Of a stretch of DNA of 64,000 bases, positions 41,527 to 50,244 are shown in pieces. The notes below the pieces were generated by a model. It was not told the DNA's origin, made no database searches, and saw nothing but the letters and a program-made list of their open reading frames with translations. Position numbers and translations under genes: made by a program. The DNA comes from Saccharomycopsis malanga (taxonomy: Eukaryota > Ascomycota > Saccharomycetes > Ascoideales > Saccharomycopsidaceae): NCBI GenBank assembly GCA_004014935.1, contig CP025324.1, positions 2,542,501 through 2,606,500 on the forward strand. Reading direction: 5' to 3'. Position 1 is the first letter of the stretch; the number at the start of each line of letters is the position of its first letter.

Positions 41527-42380
41527 TTAAACAACAACACCAGAGTTGGAAGCAATACGAGGCCACAAGTCGGCACATTCTTTACCAACTGGACCAGTGA
41601 TAGCAGAACCTTTCATTTCACCCTTTGGGTTGACAATGACACCAGCGTTGTCTTCAAAGTATAAGTAGACACCATCCTTTCTTCTCCATGGCTTGGATTG
41701 TCTGACAACAATGGCTTGCAAGACCTTCTTTCTCAATTCTGGCTTACCTTTCTTAACAGTAGCGATAACCATATCACCCAAAGAGGCAGCTGGCAATCTG
41801 TTTAATCTGGCACCAGCACCCTTGACGGCGATGACACTCAAGTTTCTAGCACCAGTATTGTCACAACAATTTAAAACGGCACCGACTGGCAAACCGAGCT
41901 ATAAGATGTTAGTAAGAGATTCGTATAAATTGTTATTAGTTGAAAAGTGGTGAGAGAATTCGATATTTTATTATTATTATTGTTTTAACAAATTTCTGCA
42001 CATTTGAATAACGATATTATGTAACTGGTGATTGATATTTTATAATACTTGGTAATATGTCCACAATTTGACTTTCAAACTGGAGTATTTTTTTGCATAA
42101 TAATCATTTAATTGTACTTTTTTGTTAATATCTCGCATTTCTTATACTACAAAACAAAATGCCTAACACTTATGATACTGTAATTTGACAAATTTGATGA
42201 AAATTTTCAAACAGTTTACTTTTTTGCGCTTGGAGGCCTCATCTCTTGATTCTTTTGTGCAGTATTTGATAATATTGATAATATATCTCTTTGATTCTCT
42301 CACACTTGTTGACCCATTTATAACGTCTCTAGACATACGGAAATACGGAATTTGTTACCTGAAGCACCTGAACCAGACAT
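41527..42380 (-). CDS. RPL23: 60S ribosomal protein uL14 (L23), two exons
   Basis: Exon 1 is 42339-42380 ([14 protein letters not shown]) and exon 2 is 41527-41898 ([14 protein letters not shown]...GVVV), giving 137 residues, the same as the S. cerevisiae protein. The 440-nt intron runs from GTATGT to TACTAAC and TAG. A long intron near the 5' end is typical of yeast ribosomal protein genes. The family signature [21 protein letters not shown] and the ending [12 protein letters not shown] are unmistakable. The protein sits at the 60S subunit face near the translation-factor site. Confidence 0.98.
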
Positions 42381-42991
42381 CTTTAGTTATTGTATTGTTA
42401 TTTGATAAAGTCTTCAAACAGTACTCTTTCAGTTCTATCAGAAATTTCGATATATTTTTCATTATGCAAAATTCTTTCTCCCCAGCATCATTGAATGGCA
42501 GTACACTTTAGAAGCCGTGACAGGGCTACAAACGATTTTCATTTTCCCATTTCGATCAGAGGATTTCTAAATGTGACTGGCTGAAGTGTAGCCCTAATTC
42601 ACGTCAGGATCCAGTCAGCTGATACCGCACTTGCTTTGAGCCCTATAATGCATGTGATCAAATCAATTTTCCTGCCCGGAACGGTTTCCGATACGGTAAG
42701 TCAAATGATTTGTAAAGGAAGGAAGAGTGAGGATGATTACGACAACACAGGAGGGCGGCAAAAGAGTATATATTGGAGCCTTAGTTTTTTTCTTTTTTGC
42801 TCTTATAAAGGTATTGAAACACTTTTTAAAGCAAACAACCACATTTTTTTTTATTTTTTTGCCTGCCTATTCCATTAGAGTGCTTGGATTTTAAATCAAA
42901 GAAAATTTGAACTTTTTTTGGTTTGTCAAGATATTTTATTAAAACATCCGATTGTATTATAAAGCAACTCATCGCACAATAATAATACAAT
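42381..42991. other. Divergent promoter between RPL23 and SLX8
   Basis: The 0.6-kb region contains a Tbf1-like site and an inverted copy of its core (listed separately). Nearer SLX8 it is T-rich. No gene is seen. Confidence 0.6.
42590..42597 (+). promoter_or_regulatory. Tbf1-like site in the RPL23 promoter
   Basis: AGCCCTAA, 210 bp upstream of the RPL23 start, fits the ARCCCTAA core of Tbf1, which with Cbf1 controls ribosomal protein genes in Candida albicans. A CACGTCA half E-box follows within a few bases. The core GTAGCCCT recurs inverted about 60 bp nearer the gene (around 42527). The role is inferred. Confidence 0.5.
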
Positions 42992-43762
42992 ATGACCACA
43001 CGCTTAACACAGCGGAGCAGGAGCAACAGTAGCCGGCGCTCTAGATTCGATGATAAGAAACTCAATGAGTCCTTGAATGGTGTGAGACGTAGAAGAAGAA
43101 GAAGTTCCAGAAGAAACAGTTTGGCTAGTGCTGGATTTGACGAGATTGATGATAAAGTTACGATGAGCAATCTTGAAACGATCAACAATACACATGATAA
43201 TAATAATAATCTAAGAAAAAGAAGGCTTTCGAGAAACAGCTTGGTCAAAAATAGTGGCAACAAGCGTAAGAGAAGAGCAAGCAGAACCAATGCTATTGAA
43301 GTGACCGATGAAGATGAGGAAGAAGATACCCCAGGTTCCGAAGATGAGGTGGAAGAATCTAATACACCTACCAACAAGAGACCAAAGATACGACAGCGCA
43401 ACGTCAATGGTAATGAGATTACAAAAAAGTCTGTAATTCTAATCACATCTTCCGATGAGGAGGATGACGGTATTGATGATGAAGATGTGAATGATGAAAT
43501 GGGTGCCACTCAGATTATAGACTCTACGATTAATAAAAAAGAAAACATCTCAAGATCATTCAATTTTTACGAGTGTCCTATCTGTTTTGAAAGCCCCGAC
43601 AAAACCATTGCTTTGCCGTGTGGACATTGTTATTGTTTTGATTGTTTATTTCAAGCTTTCTCACATTCTCGTACTGCTAGAAAGACCGACGCTGTGTGCG
43701 CCTTGTGCCGGTCATCATACACTTTAAGACAAGTAGTTACGTTGAAGTTTAAAGTCAAGTAA
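42992..43762 (+). CDS. SLX8: SUMO-targeted ubiquitin ligase RING subunit Slx8
   Basis: Slx8 with Slx5 ubiquitinates SUMO-conjugated proteins in the nucleus and protects against replication-linked damage. The 256-residue protein has a basic N terminus with RRRRRRSSRRNS and KRKRR clusters (nuclear import), and an acidic middle. It has a SUMO-interacting motif, SVILITSSDEEDD (residues 147-159), and a C-terminal RING, CPICFESPDKTIALPCGHCY...CALCRSSY (195-243). The spacing FDCLFQAFSHSRTARKTDAVC matches S. cerevisiae Slx8 closely. The ending LKFKVK also mirrors the basic tail of that protein. Confidence 0.87.
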   Translation: MTTRLTQRSRSNSSRRSRFDDKKLNESLNGVRRRRRRSSRRNSLASAGFDEIDDKVTMSNLETINNTHDNNNNLRKRRLSRNSLVKNSGNKRKRRASRTNAIEVTDEDEEEDTPGSEDEVEESNTPTNKRPKIRQRNVNGNEITKKSVILITSSDEEDDGIDDEDVNDEMGATQIIDSTINKKENISRSFNFYECPICFESPDKTIALPCGHCYCFDCLFQAFSHSRTARKTDAVCALCRSSYTLRQVVTLKFKVK

Positions 43763-44457
43763 AGACATTTGGAAGGTTGCATGTATTTTTATTGTATTTA
43801 TTTTTATTTTTTTTTTTCATTTGATGGGTCATTGGTTGGGCAATAAAAGTTTAGGGATTTGTTTGGTCATGTTACTTGTTTTTTATTTTCATTATTTCTA
43901 TGTATTATTGATTTGATGATTATTTTCGGTTCTAATTCTAAAGGCGTTGATCGCTTTTCATATTCTTTTGCTTGTAAGATAACAGCATTATTAATACGTT
44001 TTATTTACTATTGTCTTTTCTTTTTATTGTTTCTGTTTGCTAATAATAATAATATCATATATTTCGAGCCCAGTGCATATCATGTTTACTATTTTGTTTG
44101 TTTTTCCTTTTATTTGATATGTCTACTCAAGTACTTTGACTACATATGGGATATATTGCTAATCTAGCAAATAATCCAGAATAATTCAAACCTGTTTAGC
44201 TTCAGGCATTGCTTCAAGAGTAGTTTTTCAATCATCCTGATAAATTATAGCCTAAAAGTTGATAAAGTAATGCACGCTCGGCTAACATGCGTACACGTAT
44301 ATGTGAGGCCCTTTAGTAGCATTTGTGAATGACATTAACAATATATTGAGTAGCAACTATTGTTATTTATTGTAAATACCATAGGGAGAAAACTAACAAA
44401 TAGTCGTTGAAACGCCTAGCTAGAGCCAAAGAATGAAATACAACAAAAAAACTCAAA
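43763..44457. other. Intergenic region between SLX8 and the Cys-cluster gene
   Basis: T-rich SLX8 3' region, a short SINE tail at 44040-44084, then the promoter of the next gene. The 102-residue Phe-rich open frame at 43859 is low-complexity and not credible. Confidence 0.6.
44040..44084 (-). repeat. 5'-truncated SINE tail fragment
   Basis: Read on the minus strand, it matches the last 45 bp of the SINE: ATATGCACTGGGCTCGAAAT, then ATATGATATTATTATTATTA. The body and the tRNA head are missing. Confidence 0.7.
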
Positions 44458-45456
44458 ATGACCAGCATTACCTACAACCTGACTACAAAAGAGCAATTAT
44501 TGGTCCCAATGCAAGATATATCGCCTACAATTAGCAATGTCAAGGGCAACGGCCAAAAATACCTTGAGAAACCCACAGGAGAGAATATATTAGCAACAGT
44601 TGATGCGAAAAATGTGACATGGGACCTCAAAAGCCTCAAGGAGCAGGTTCCAGTGCCGGCCAAAGAAAACAACAATACTATACATGAGCCAAAAGAATGT
44701 ACTCAAATGAAAAAAGAATCAATAACCAAAGAGCCCAGAGAAATAAGGGGAAAAGATGGAAATGGAAACAAAAAGACGTCGAATAGAAAGCTTGAGGGAA
44801 TTTTGTTAAATAATAATACTGGAATCCCGTTGCTGGAAAGTTGTACCATAGAGACAGTTCCTCCTAGCATATCCATATGCGAAAGGCATATATCTTTGCC
44901 TTTGGTCACTGTTGGCAAATTCAGAGGGTATTATGACGACCGCAAGTTGAGATGTCGTTACTGTCGAGTGGGAATTACTGTTTCGGGATGCAGCTGTCAA
45001 AACTTTAGCATTGTTCCCTCTCCACTGAGTCAATTGTTGTACGACCGAGACAAGAATGGGAGCTACAACAATCGGTATAACTCGGGACGAAAAGGCAATG
45101 GCCTAAAGAAGAAAAATAGACAGAAGAAGAAGAAGACGAAGAATAAGAAAAGAAATAGCAAAGTTCATGAATTGGGATTTTTTAGTAGTGATGACGATGA
45201 GGATGGCTCAGAATGCGAGGAGAACAGTTTGTTATATTCTAACAAAGGCAGGCAAAAACGGTTCTTCTTTGTAAATGCCAACAGGAGACTGCTTACAAAC
45301 TTTACTGATAGATACAATGAGATGTCAATTGGAGTGTTTCTGTCATACCAAGACCTGAACCGGAAAATGCGGTTTCTACGTAAAAACGAGCCTGAGAACG
45401 ACCAAAAGTACATTGAAAAAGAAGAGTCGACCCAATATCAAAAGGAAAGCATATAA
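44458..45456 (+). CDS. Unrecognised protein with a cysteine cluster
   Basis: I do not recognise this 332-residue protein. It is hydrophilic, with no membrane segment or signal peptide. The centre has VGKFRGYYDDRKLRCRYCRV followed by SGCSCQNF. Cys-X2-Cys and Cys-X-Cys could form a small metal site, with ICERH just before. A very basic stretch (KKKNRQKKKKTKNKKRN, about residues 217-233) suggests nuclear or nucleolar targeting and precedes an acidic run, SSDDDEDGSECEE. The C-terminal segment RQKRFFFVNANRRLLTNFTD resembles a folded or conserved patch. The A-rich leader right before the ATG and the uninterrupted frame support a real gene. Confidence 0.7.
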   Translation: MTSITYNLTTKEQLLVPMQDISPTISNVKGNGQKYLEKPTGENILATVDAKNVTWDLKSLKEQVPVPAKENNNTIHEPKECTQMKKESITKEPREIRGKDGNGNKKTSNRKLEGILLNNNTGIPLLESCTIETVPPSISICERHISLPLVTVGKFRGYYDDRKLRCRYCRVGITVSGCSCQNFSIVPSPLSQLLYDRDKNGSYNNRYNSGRKGNGLKKKNRQKKKKTKNKKRNSKVHELGFFSSDDDEDGSECEENSLLYSNKGRQKRFFFVNANRRLLTNFTDRYNEMSIGVFLSYQDLNRKMRFLRKNEPENDQKYIEKEESTQYQKESI

Positions 45457-46205
45457 AGATACATGCATGGCAAGGCATAGCCATGTTTGCCAACGCGTCT
45501 ACGGCGTGATTGTCATTTTAGGAAACGTCTCATACTTGAATGGAAAGCGTGTCGAGCTTTAAGGGTGATTGTTTCAGAAAACAATTGAACCTTTTTCTTC
45601 AATGCAGAAAAACTGGTTGTCTAGTAGGAGGGACCCTCCCTCGAGTGTTAGTGCTCTTTTAGGTTGGATCCACCAACAAGGTTTAGTAAAGGTTATTTCC
45701 ATCAACAATAGTGGCTACACAGTATCCGTTATTTCAACTCTATAACTTCAAGTTGCCAAAAGGCGCAGTAGATACCAGTACTTTAATACATTTAGAAGCG
45801 CTTGACTTTCTGAAAGCCCAACCCTGGTCTAAGGAGCAGTATTTGTAGGATTTCAAGCTTTAGTTTTAATAGTCCCCTTGGTTACCTTTTTAGAATGCGT
45901 TCTGATCTGGGAAATCCCCTTTTTTGCCATTGGGATCTGGCCACGGCCTGGCACGGAAACGGAAAAAAGTAAAAATAGTGATAATGTAAAAATAAAAATT
46001 CGATAAAATATCAAACGCTGTTTTTTTACTGTTGATCAAAGGCTGGATTTTTCAATAGTGTTGAAAGAAAAGAAAGAAAGAAGACGTTTTAACTGGCCGG
46101 TAAAATTCTTCCACAACGGTTGGTAGAATCTGTATAGTTATAACAATATCACCTATCAAGAGATAATTATAAAAGACCATTTTAGGAGATTGAAAACAGT
46201 GAGTT
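45457..46205. other. Intergenic region before the WSC gene
   Basis: Mixed composition. It contains the WSC promoter, with A/G-rich runs near 46060-46085. No gene or repeat is recognised. Confidence 0.6.
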
Positions 46206-47678
46206 ATGATCTCTTCTTTACTTACGACGTTGGTGGTTCTTTGGACCGTCAACCTTCGTCCAGTCGCAGCAGATGACTTCACATATCTAGGCTGTTATCC
46301 TGGCTCGGCATTCTCAGAAACCGGTAACTCGTTTATGTACCAGTCTACAGGCCATTGCTCGTTGGATTGTGCAGGATACAAGTATTATGCCTTGACAGAC
46401 GGCGATAGATGTCTCTGTTCAAATAGCGATCCTTCTGGGTCATCAACGGACAGCGGGGATTGCAATACCAGCTGTTCTGGCTATCCAACAGATACCTGTG
46501 GTGGCAGTAATGCCTGGTCTGTTTATAAAAGTGGTGATGATGGCACAGGCTCTTCGTCATCATCAGCATCATCCTCATCCTCATCCTCATCAGCATCTTC
46601 TTCTTCTTCTTCTGGTTCTTCAGGATCTGCTACCTCAGCTTCTTCTGGTTCCGGATCGTCTTCGTCAGCTGGTTCATCTACTCCAACAGCCACCACTTCA
46701 ACGTCTCGTGTATCTTCTTCATCTCTTGCCACACCGTCTACTATTGAAACAACCTCTCTTTCCGTAAATACCGACAATGGTAAAACTATCACTTCTGCTG
46801 TTGTGATAAAGACCACTGCCAGTTATTCCGACGTTTATGTCACCTTGACTGCCAGTGGATCTGGTTCCACTGGCACTTCTGGCTCCAGAGGCCCAAATAA
46901 TAAAGGCAGTGAGGGCGGAAACGGTAACAACTTGTCTGGAGGTGCCATTGCTGGCATTGTAATAGGCGTGGTTGCTGCCGTGGCCATCTTTTTGTCAGTA
47001 TTATTTTTCATCTGGAGACAGCGTAAGAAAGCTAGAGATTTGGAAAAAGCCCAGAACGCAGCCATCGCCGCTACGGTGGTTGCCAACACTTACTCTGGTA
47101 AACATCCAGAAAAGAACAGATTCAGCGGACTACATGACCGTTATAATGATGACGATGACGAAGATGGTGCTCTTGGTCCAATCATCGGCTCTACAGGCGA
47201 TGGCAACCATGTCTCTTCAACAAATGCTTCCACGTTAGCTGATGGGTTTTCAAGAAACCCATCCTCCAGATACCATGCTAATCCTGCTAATGACGGATTG
47301 GGAATCAAAGCAGTATCGCCAACTTACTCTCCAATACTTCAACAGCAACAGCCGCAGCCGCGTAATGACGGCAACGAAATGGATCAAGTGCCAGGAGACC
47401 TTTCAAGACATTCTGGTGATGCCGCCCCAAGCACTCCAAAGGGCCAAAAGAATGGCAATGGCAATGGCCAGGACGCTGATGATGATGACTTTGTATTTTC
47501 GAACCCAGCTAGTGGTGGTGTCGGCTTAAGAATCATGAACCCAGATAATGAAAGTATCAAAAGTGGGTTTACTTCGTTAGATCCAAAGAATACCGCAACT
47601 CATATTAAAATGAACAGTGACGTGTCACGCATGGAAGATAGTGATGACGACTTGTTCCAAGACAGAGTAAGAGATTGA
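46206..47678 (+). CDS. WSC-domain cell-wall stress sensor
   Basis: Sensors of this type detect wall or membrane stress at the cell surface and signal through Rom2-Rho1 to Pkc1. The 490-residue protein has a signal peptide (residues 1-22) and one WSC domain (about 26-108) with eight Cys, from YLGCYPGSAF to DTCGGSNAWSVY. A Ser-rich, probably O-mannosylated stalk (114-180) leads to a membrane segment, AIAGIVIGVVAAVAIFLSVLFFIW (248-270), RQRKK, and a 215-residue cytoplasmic tail. The tail ends HIKMNSDVSRMEDSDDDLFQ, which fits the conserved Wsc C-terminal acidic motif. I cannot assign it to Wsc1, Wsc2/3 or Wsc4. Confidence 0.9.
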   Translation: MISSLLTTLVVLWTVNLRPVAADDFTYLGCYPGSAFSETGNSFMYQSTGHCSLDCAGYKYYALTDGDRCLCSNSDPSGSSTDSGDCNTSCSGYPTDTCGGSNAWSVYKSGDDGTGSSSSSASSSSSSSSASSSSSSGSSGSATSASSGSGSSSSAGSSTPTATTSTSRVSSSSLATPSTIETTSLSVNTDNGKTITSAVVIKTTASYSDVYVTLTASGSGSTGTSGSRGPNNKGSEGGNGNNLSGGAIAGIVIGVVAAVAIFLSVLFFIWRQRKKARDLEKAQNAAIAATVVANTYSGKHPEKNRFSGLHDRYNDDDDEDGALGPIIGSTGDGNHVSSTNASTLADGFSRNPSSRYHANPANDGLGIKAVSPTYSPILQQQQPQPRNDGNEMDQVPGDLSRHSGDAAPSTPKGQKNGNGNGQDADDDDFVFSNPASGGVGLRIMNPDNESIKSGFTSLDPKNTATHIKMNSDVSRMEDSDDDLFQDRVRD

Positions 47679-47725
47679 ATGCCTGATTCATCCTTTAAAC
47701 ATCCTTTGTTCATTATTTTCCCAAC

Positions 47726-47753
47726 AAGTACCAAGTACCAAGTACCAAGTACC
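47726..47753. repeat. Short tandem repeat, (AAGTACC)4
   Basis: Four perfect 7-bp units, about 50 bp after the WSC gene stop codon. Confidence 0.9.
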
Positions 47754-48377
47754 AATTTCAACGCCATCGGTCTTTTTTGCTATTTATCATCCTATAAAAG
47801 TTTTATTATCACTACCTTTTCCGTTATGTTATGTTTTGTTTGCTTTTTCACTTTTATCACTACCGCTTGCTTTGTTTTCATCCTTTTAACGTTAAATACC
47901 TTCTTACAGCATAATTTGGTTTCTCTAGACTTCATATAATAATCAAATTCTACACCTTCTAATGTTCACAATTTCAACGTAGTGGAAAACCCTCATTTCC
48001 TATAAGGCTAATCTTGTTACTTATGGAATCAGTCCAATTTTATATAATAGGCATGGAACAAAAGTGGAAATTAGCAAATTTCAATTTTTGAGATATTACT
48101 TATCATACTCAACATTTGAAGCAACTAACAAGTGTTTTCTTGCAACAAGACAGGAAAGTTTTGGCTCTCACAACCTGTTAAATACAGTGCATTCCCCCAA
48201 ATGAAATTTCCAAATACAAGAAAATGATCTTAAAATCTCGGTGATTGATTTGGAAAAATCTCAAGTACGTTAATCAATATGATTATCGTTGGAAAGCAAG
48301 AGAATCTGCCATTGAGACGTTATGAAAAGCTTTTTAATGCAAATGAATCTGTCATTGAGATGTTATGTGAATATATG

Positions 48378-48610
48378 ACCAACTTGTTGACGAGTTTTTC
48401 GAGCCTGACGAGGATTATCTCAAAGTGCAATCCAGCTCCATTGAAATAGCTTTGCCGAGTGCTACATTAAACAATCATGTTGCTCTGGTTTTATATGATG
48501 CTAGTATTGGGGTTCAACCTTTACTATATGCGGTGGTAGATTTTTTACCTAATGAAACACAGTTGTCTGAGATCACCTTTAAAGGTGCTGGCTGGAATTC
48601 ATGGCAATAA
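48378..48610 (+). pseudogene. Orphan open stretch, possible decayed gene remnant
   Basis: An open frame without a good ATG reads DQLVDEFFEPDEDYLKVQ and on to PLLYAVVDFLPNETQLSEIT, ending GAGWNSWQ. Its composition is protein-like and balanced, unlike the surrounding spacer. Immediately upstream, AATCTGCCATTGAGACGTTA and AATCTGTCATTGAGATGTTA form a direct repeat about 46 bp apart (48311-48372). I recognise no family. It may be a fragment of a lost host gene or a chance frame. Confidence 0.3.
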
Positions 48611-48944
48611 GGCAAACTAGAACGACTAGTATACTTGGCTCTATATAGAGTGTGTATTTTGCATGAGCTAACATGTGCATTACAATGATCTACAATGAAA
48701 CCAAATCAAACAGCAAAAAACATCAATTGACCGCAACCTTACGATAAATACTAAACAGAAACTTGACAAAAAAAAACAATAGTAGGGAAAACCATGGAAT
48801 AATGATAAATATCATCCGTATAGATTGAAGAATGTTAAGGTGTTCTTGTTCCTATCAATGGCTAAAAGCAAGCCATTGGCAACATTCTATTCAAGACTGG
48901 GGGAACTACAATTAATAATTGTGATTTTATGCCAAGAAGCACCC

Positions 48945-49387
48945 TCACTCTTCATCTGGGACTTGTTCAAGCACATCACCAAAGGTATTTTCACCAGAGT
49001 ACAACACGTACAAAAATCCGTCTTCGTCCTTGTGTTCCTCATAGATCGAGGACATCAAGACAGCAGTAGGAGGCAAAATGTCCTTGACAAATATAAAAAT
49101 AGCCTTCTCTGGAGGTAACTGGATTCTTTTTCTGATGACGTAAACAAATTGTCCAACAGTCAAGTCTGCAGGAACCAAATATTTTCTCTTGTCAATCTCT
49201 GGAATGTCAGACTTCTCGACCTTCTCACAGATAACAGGGATTCTGTCTGGAAACTTCTTGACAATTCTCATTGCCTCGATCTTTCTCTTCTCTAATAACA
49301 ATGTTAGTTTGCCCGTCTGTATTACGTTCCAAAGGCAACACAACTATACATACCGAGAGAATGCTCATCTTTGAATTGGGATCTCAT
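48945..49387 (-). CDS. ATG8: Ubiquitin-like autophagy protein Atg8, two exons
   Basis: Atg8 is conjugated to phosphatidylethanolamine and drives autophagosome growth and cargo capture. Exon 1 is 49354-49387 ([11 protein letters not shown]) and exon 2 is 48945-49291. The 62-nt intron has GTATGT and TTAG, with CAAACTAAC as the branch site. The junction gives [13 protein letters not shown], as expected for the family. The 126-residue precursor has [35 protein letters not shown] and LYSGENTFG. The conserved Gly is residue 116, so Atg4 would remove ten residues ([10 protein letters not shown]) to expose it. S. cerevisiae Atg8 has one residue after this Gly. Confidence 0.97.
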
Positions 49388-49905
49388 GTTTACCTATAAA
49401 AACTTACTGTTCTGTTAGTATAACTTTTAGAAAACAAAACATGGTCCAGTCGGTTTTATATAATATCCGCGCCACGGGGGGCCGTCCCTAGTATTAATAA
49501 CTACCAGAAAAGGAGATGAGGTCCGCAGCCCACATGCAGGGCAATAATAATATAGTACACCAACGCTTCTAGCTATACATACAAGCAGATATATTTTAAA
49601 AATTGATATTAACGCCTAAACAATACAAATGATTGCTGCTGTTACCGCCAAATTGACTTCAATTCGAAATTACACCAAGGAGTGATGACGCCTCGATGAG
49701 AAACAAGTCCAGGATAAGACGATGGCGGATCGAAGCCCACAATCAGCTGCATGGTTACGAGGCACTGAGCAGATGGCATTACCCGGCGCGCGCTTGTGAA
49801 AGGGTGGGCGGGTGATGGGCCATTTTTTTCACTAGTATAAGCAGGCGGTCAATTGCTGGCTGAGTATTGGAAAGCTATGGTTATATGTTGTATTAGGCAG
49901 CAAAC
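49388..49905. other. Divergent promoter between ATG8 and the twin CX9C gene
   Basis: The 0.5-kb region has a locally GC-rich stretch around 49474-49489 and 49790-49815. I see no gene and no site I would name with confidence. Confidence 0.6.
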
Positions 49906-50088
49906 ATGTCGAAACAGGTTGCAAGACCTTTGAAGAAGTTGTTCAATGCAAGTGCCTCATGTGCGAGTGCTAGTGAGGCGTATGCCGAGTGTGTTTTGCA
50001 AAACTACAAGTCGATTTCCAAGGATGCCTGTGCCAAGGAGTTTATTCTTTTCAAACAATGTGTTTCTTCAAGTTTGAAGAGACGGTGA
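49906..50088 (+). CDS. Small twin CX9C protein, NDUFAF8-like complex I assembly factor
   Basis: A 60-residue protein with two Cys-X9-Cys motifs: Cys19/Cys29 and Cys42/Cys52. This is the CHCH fold imported into the mitochondrial intermembrane space by Mia40. The second helix, SKDACAKEFILFKQC, strongly resembles the SKDFCAREFEALRSC segment of human NDUFAF8, which works with NDUFAF5 in complex I assembly. The small size and basic ends also fit. The presence of NDUFS8 in the same window makes a complex I role plausible. The alternative is another small CX9C protein of respiratory-chain assembly. Confidence 0.75.
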   Translation: MSKQVARPLKKLFNASASCASASEAYAECVLQNYKSISKDACAKEFILFKQCVSSSLKRR

Positions 50089-50244
50089 TTAGTGGTATGC
50101 TATAGATGTATTATGTTAATGACAACTATTCAACTTTTGTACGGTAAAACAATCTGTAAGACGTGCTATATTTACGTGTAGAAAAAGTGGCTAAGATAAC
50201 ATGAAGAAGGATAAATTTTTTAAATATATAAAAGAAAACTTTTT

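Larger units (their letters stand above)
47679..48944. other. Intergenic region between WSC gene and ATG8
   Basis: Convergent 3' region with a short microsatellite (47726-47753) and a stretch of apparently decayed coding sequence (48378-48610), both listed. The Phe/Thr-rich frame just after the WSC stop is not credible. Confidence 0.6.

Noticed and set aside
43859-44167. 102-residue Phe/Leu/Ile-rich frame after SLX8
   Set aside because: It is T-rich spacer read as hydrophobic residues, and a SINE tail fragment lies within it.
46498-46816. Long frames in other phases of the WSC gene
   Set aside because: They come from the TCA/TCT serine repeat read in other frames.
47679-47939. 86-residue frame directly after the WSC stop
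   Set aside because: Low-complexity Phe/Thr translation of a T-rich 3' region that includes a microsatellite.
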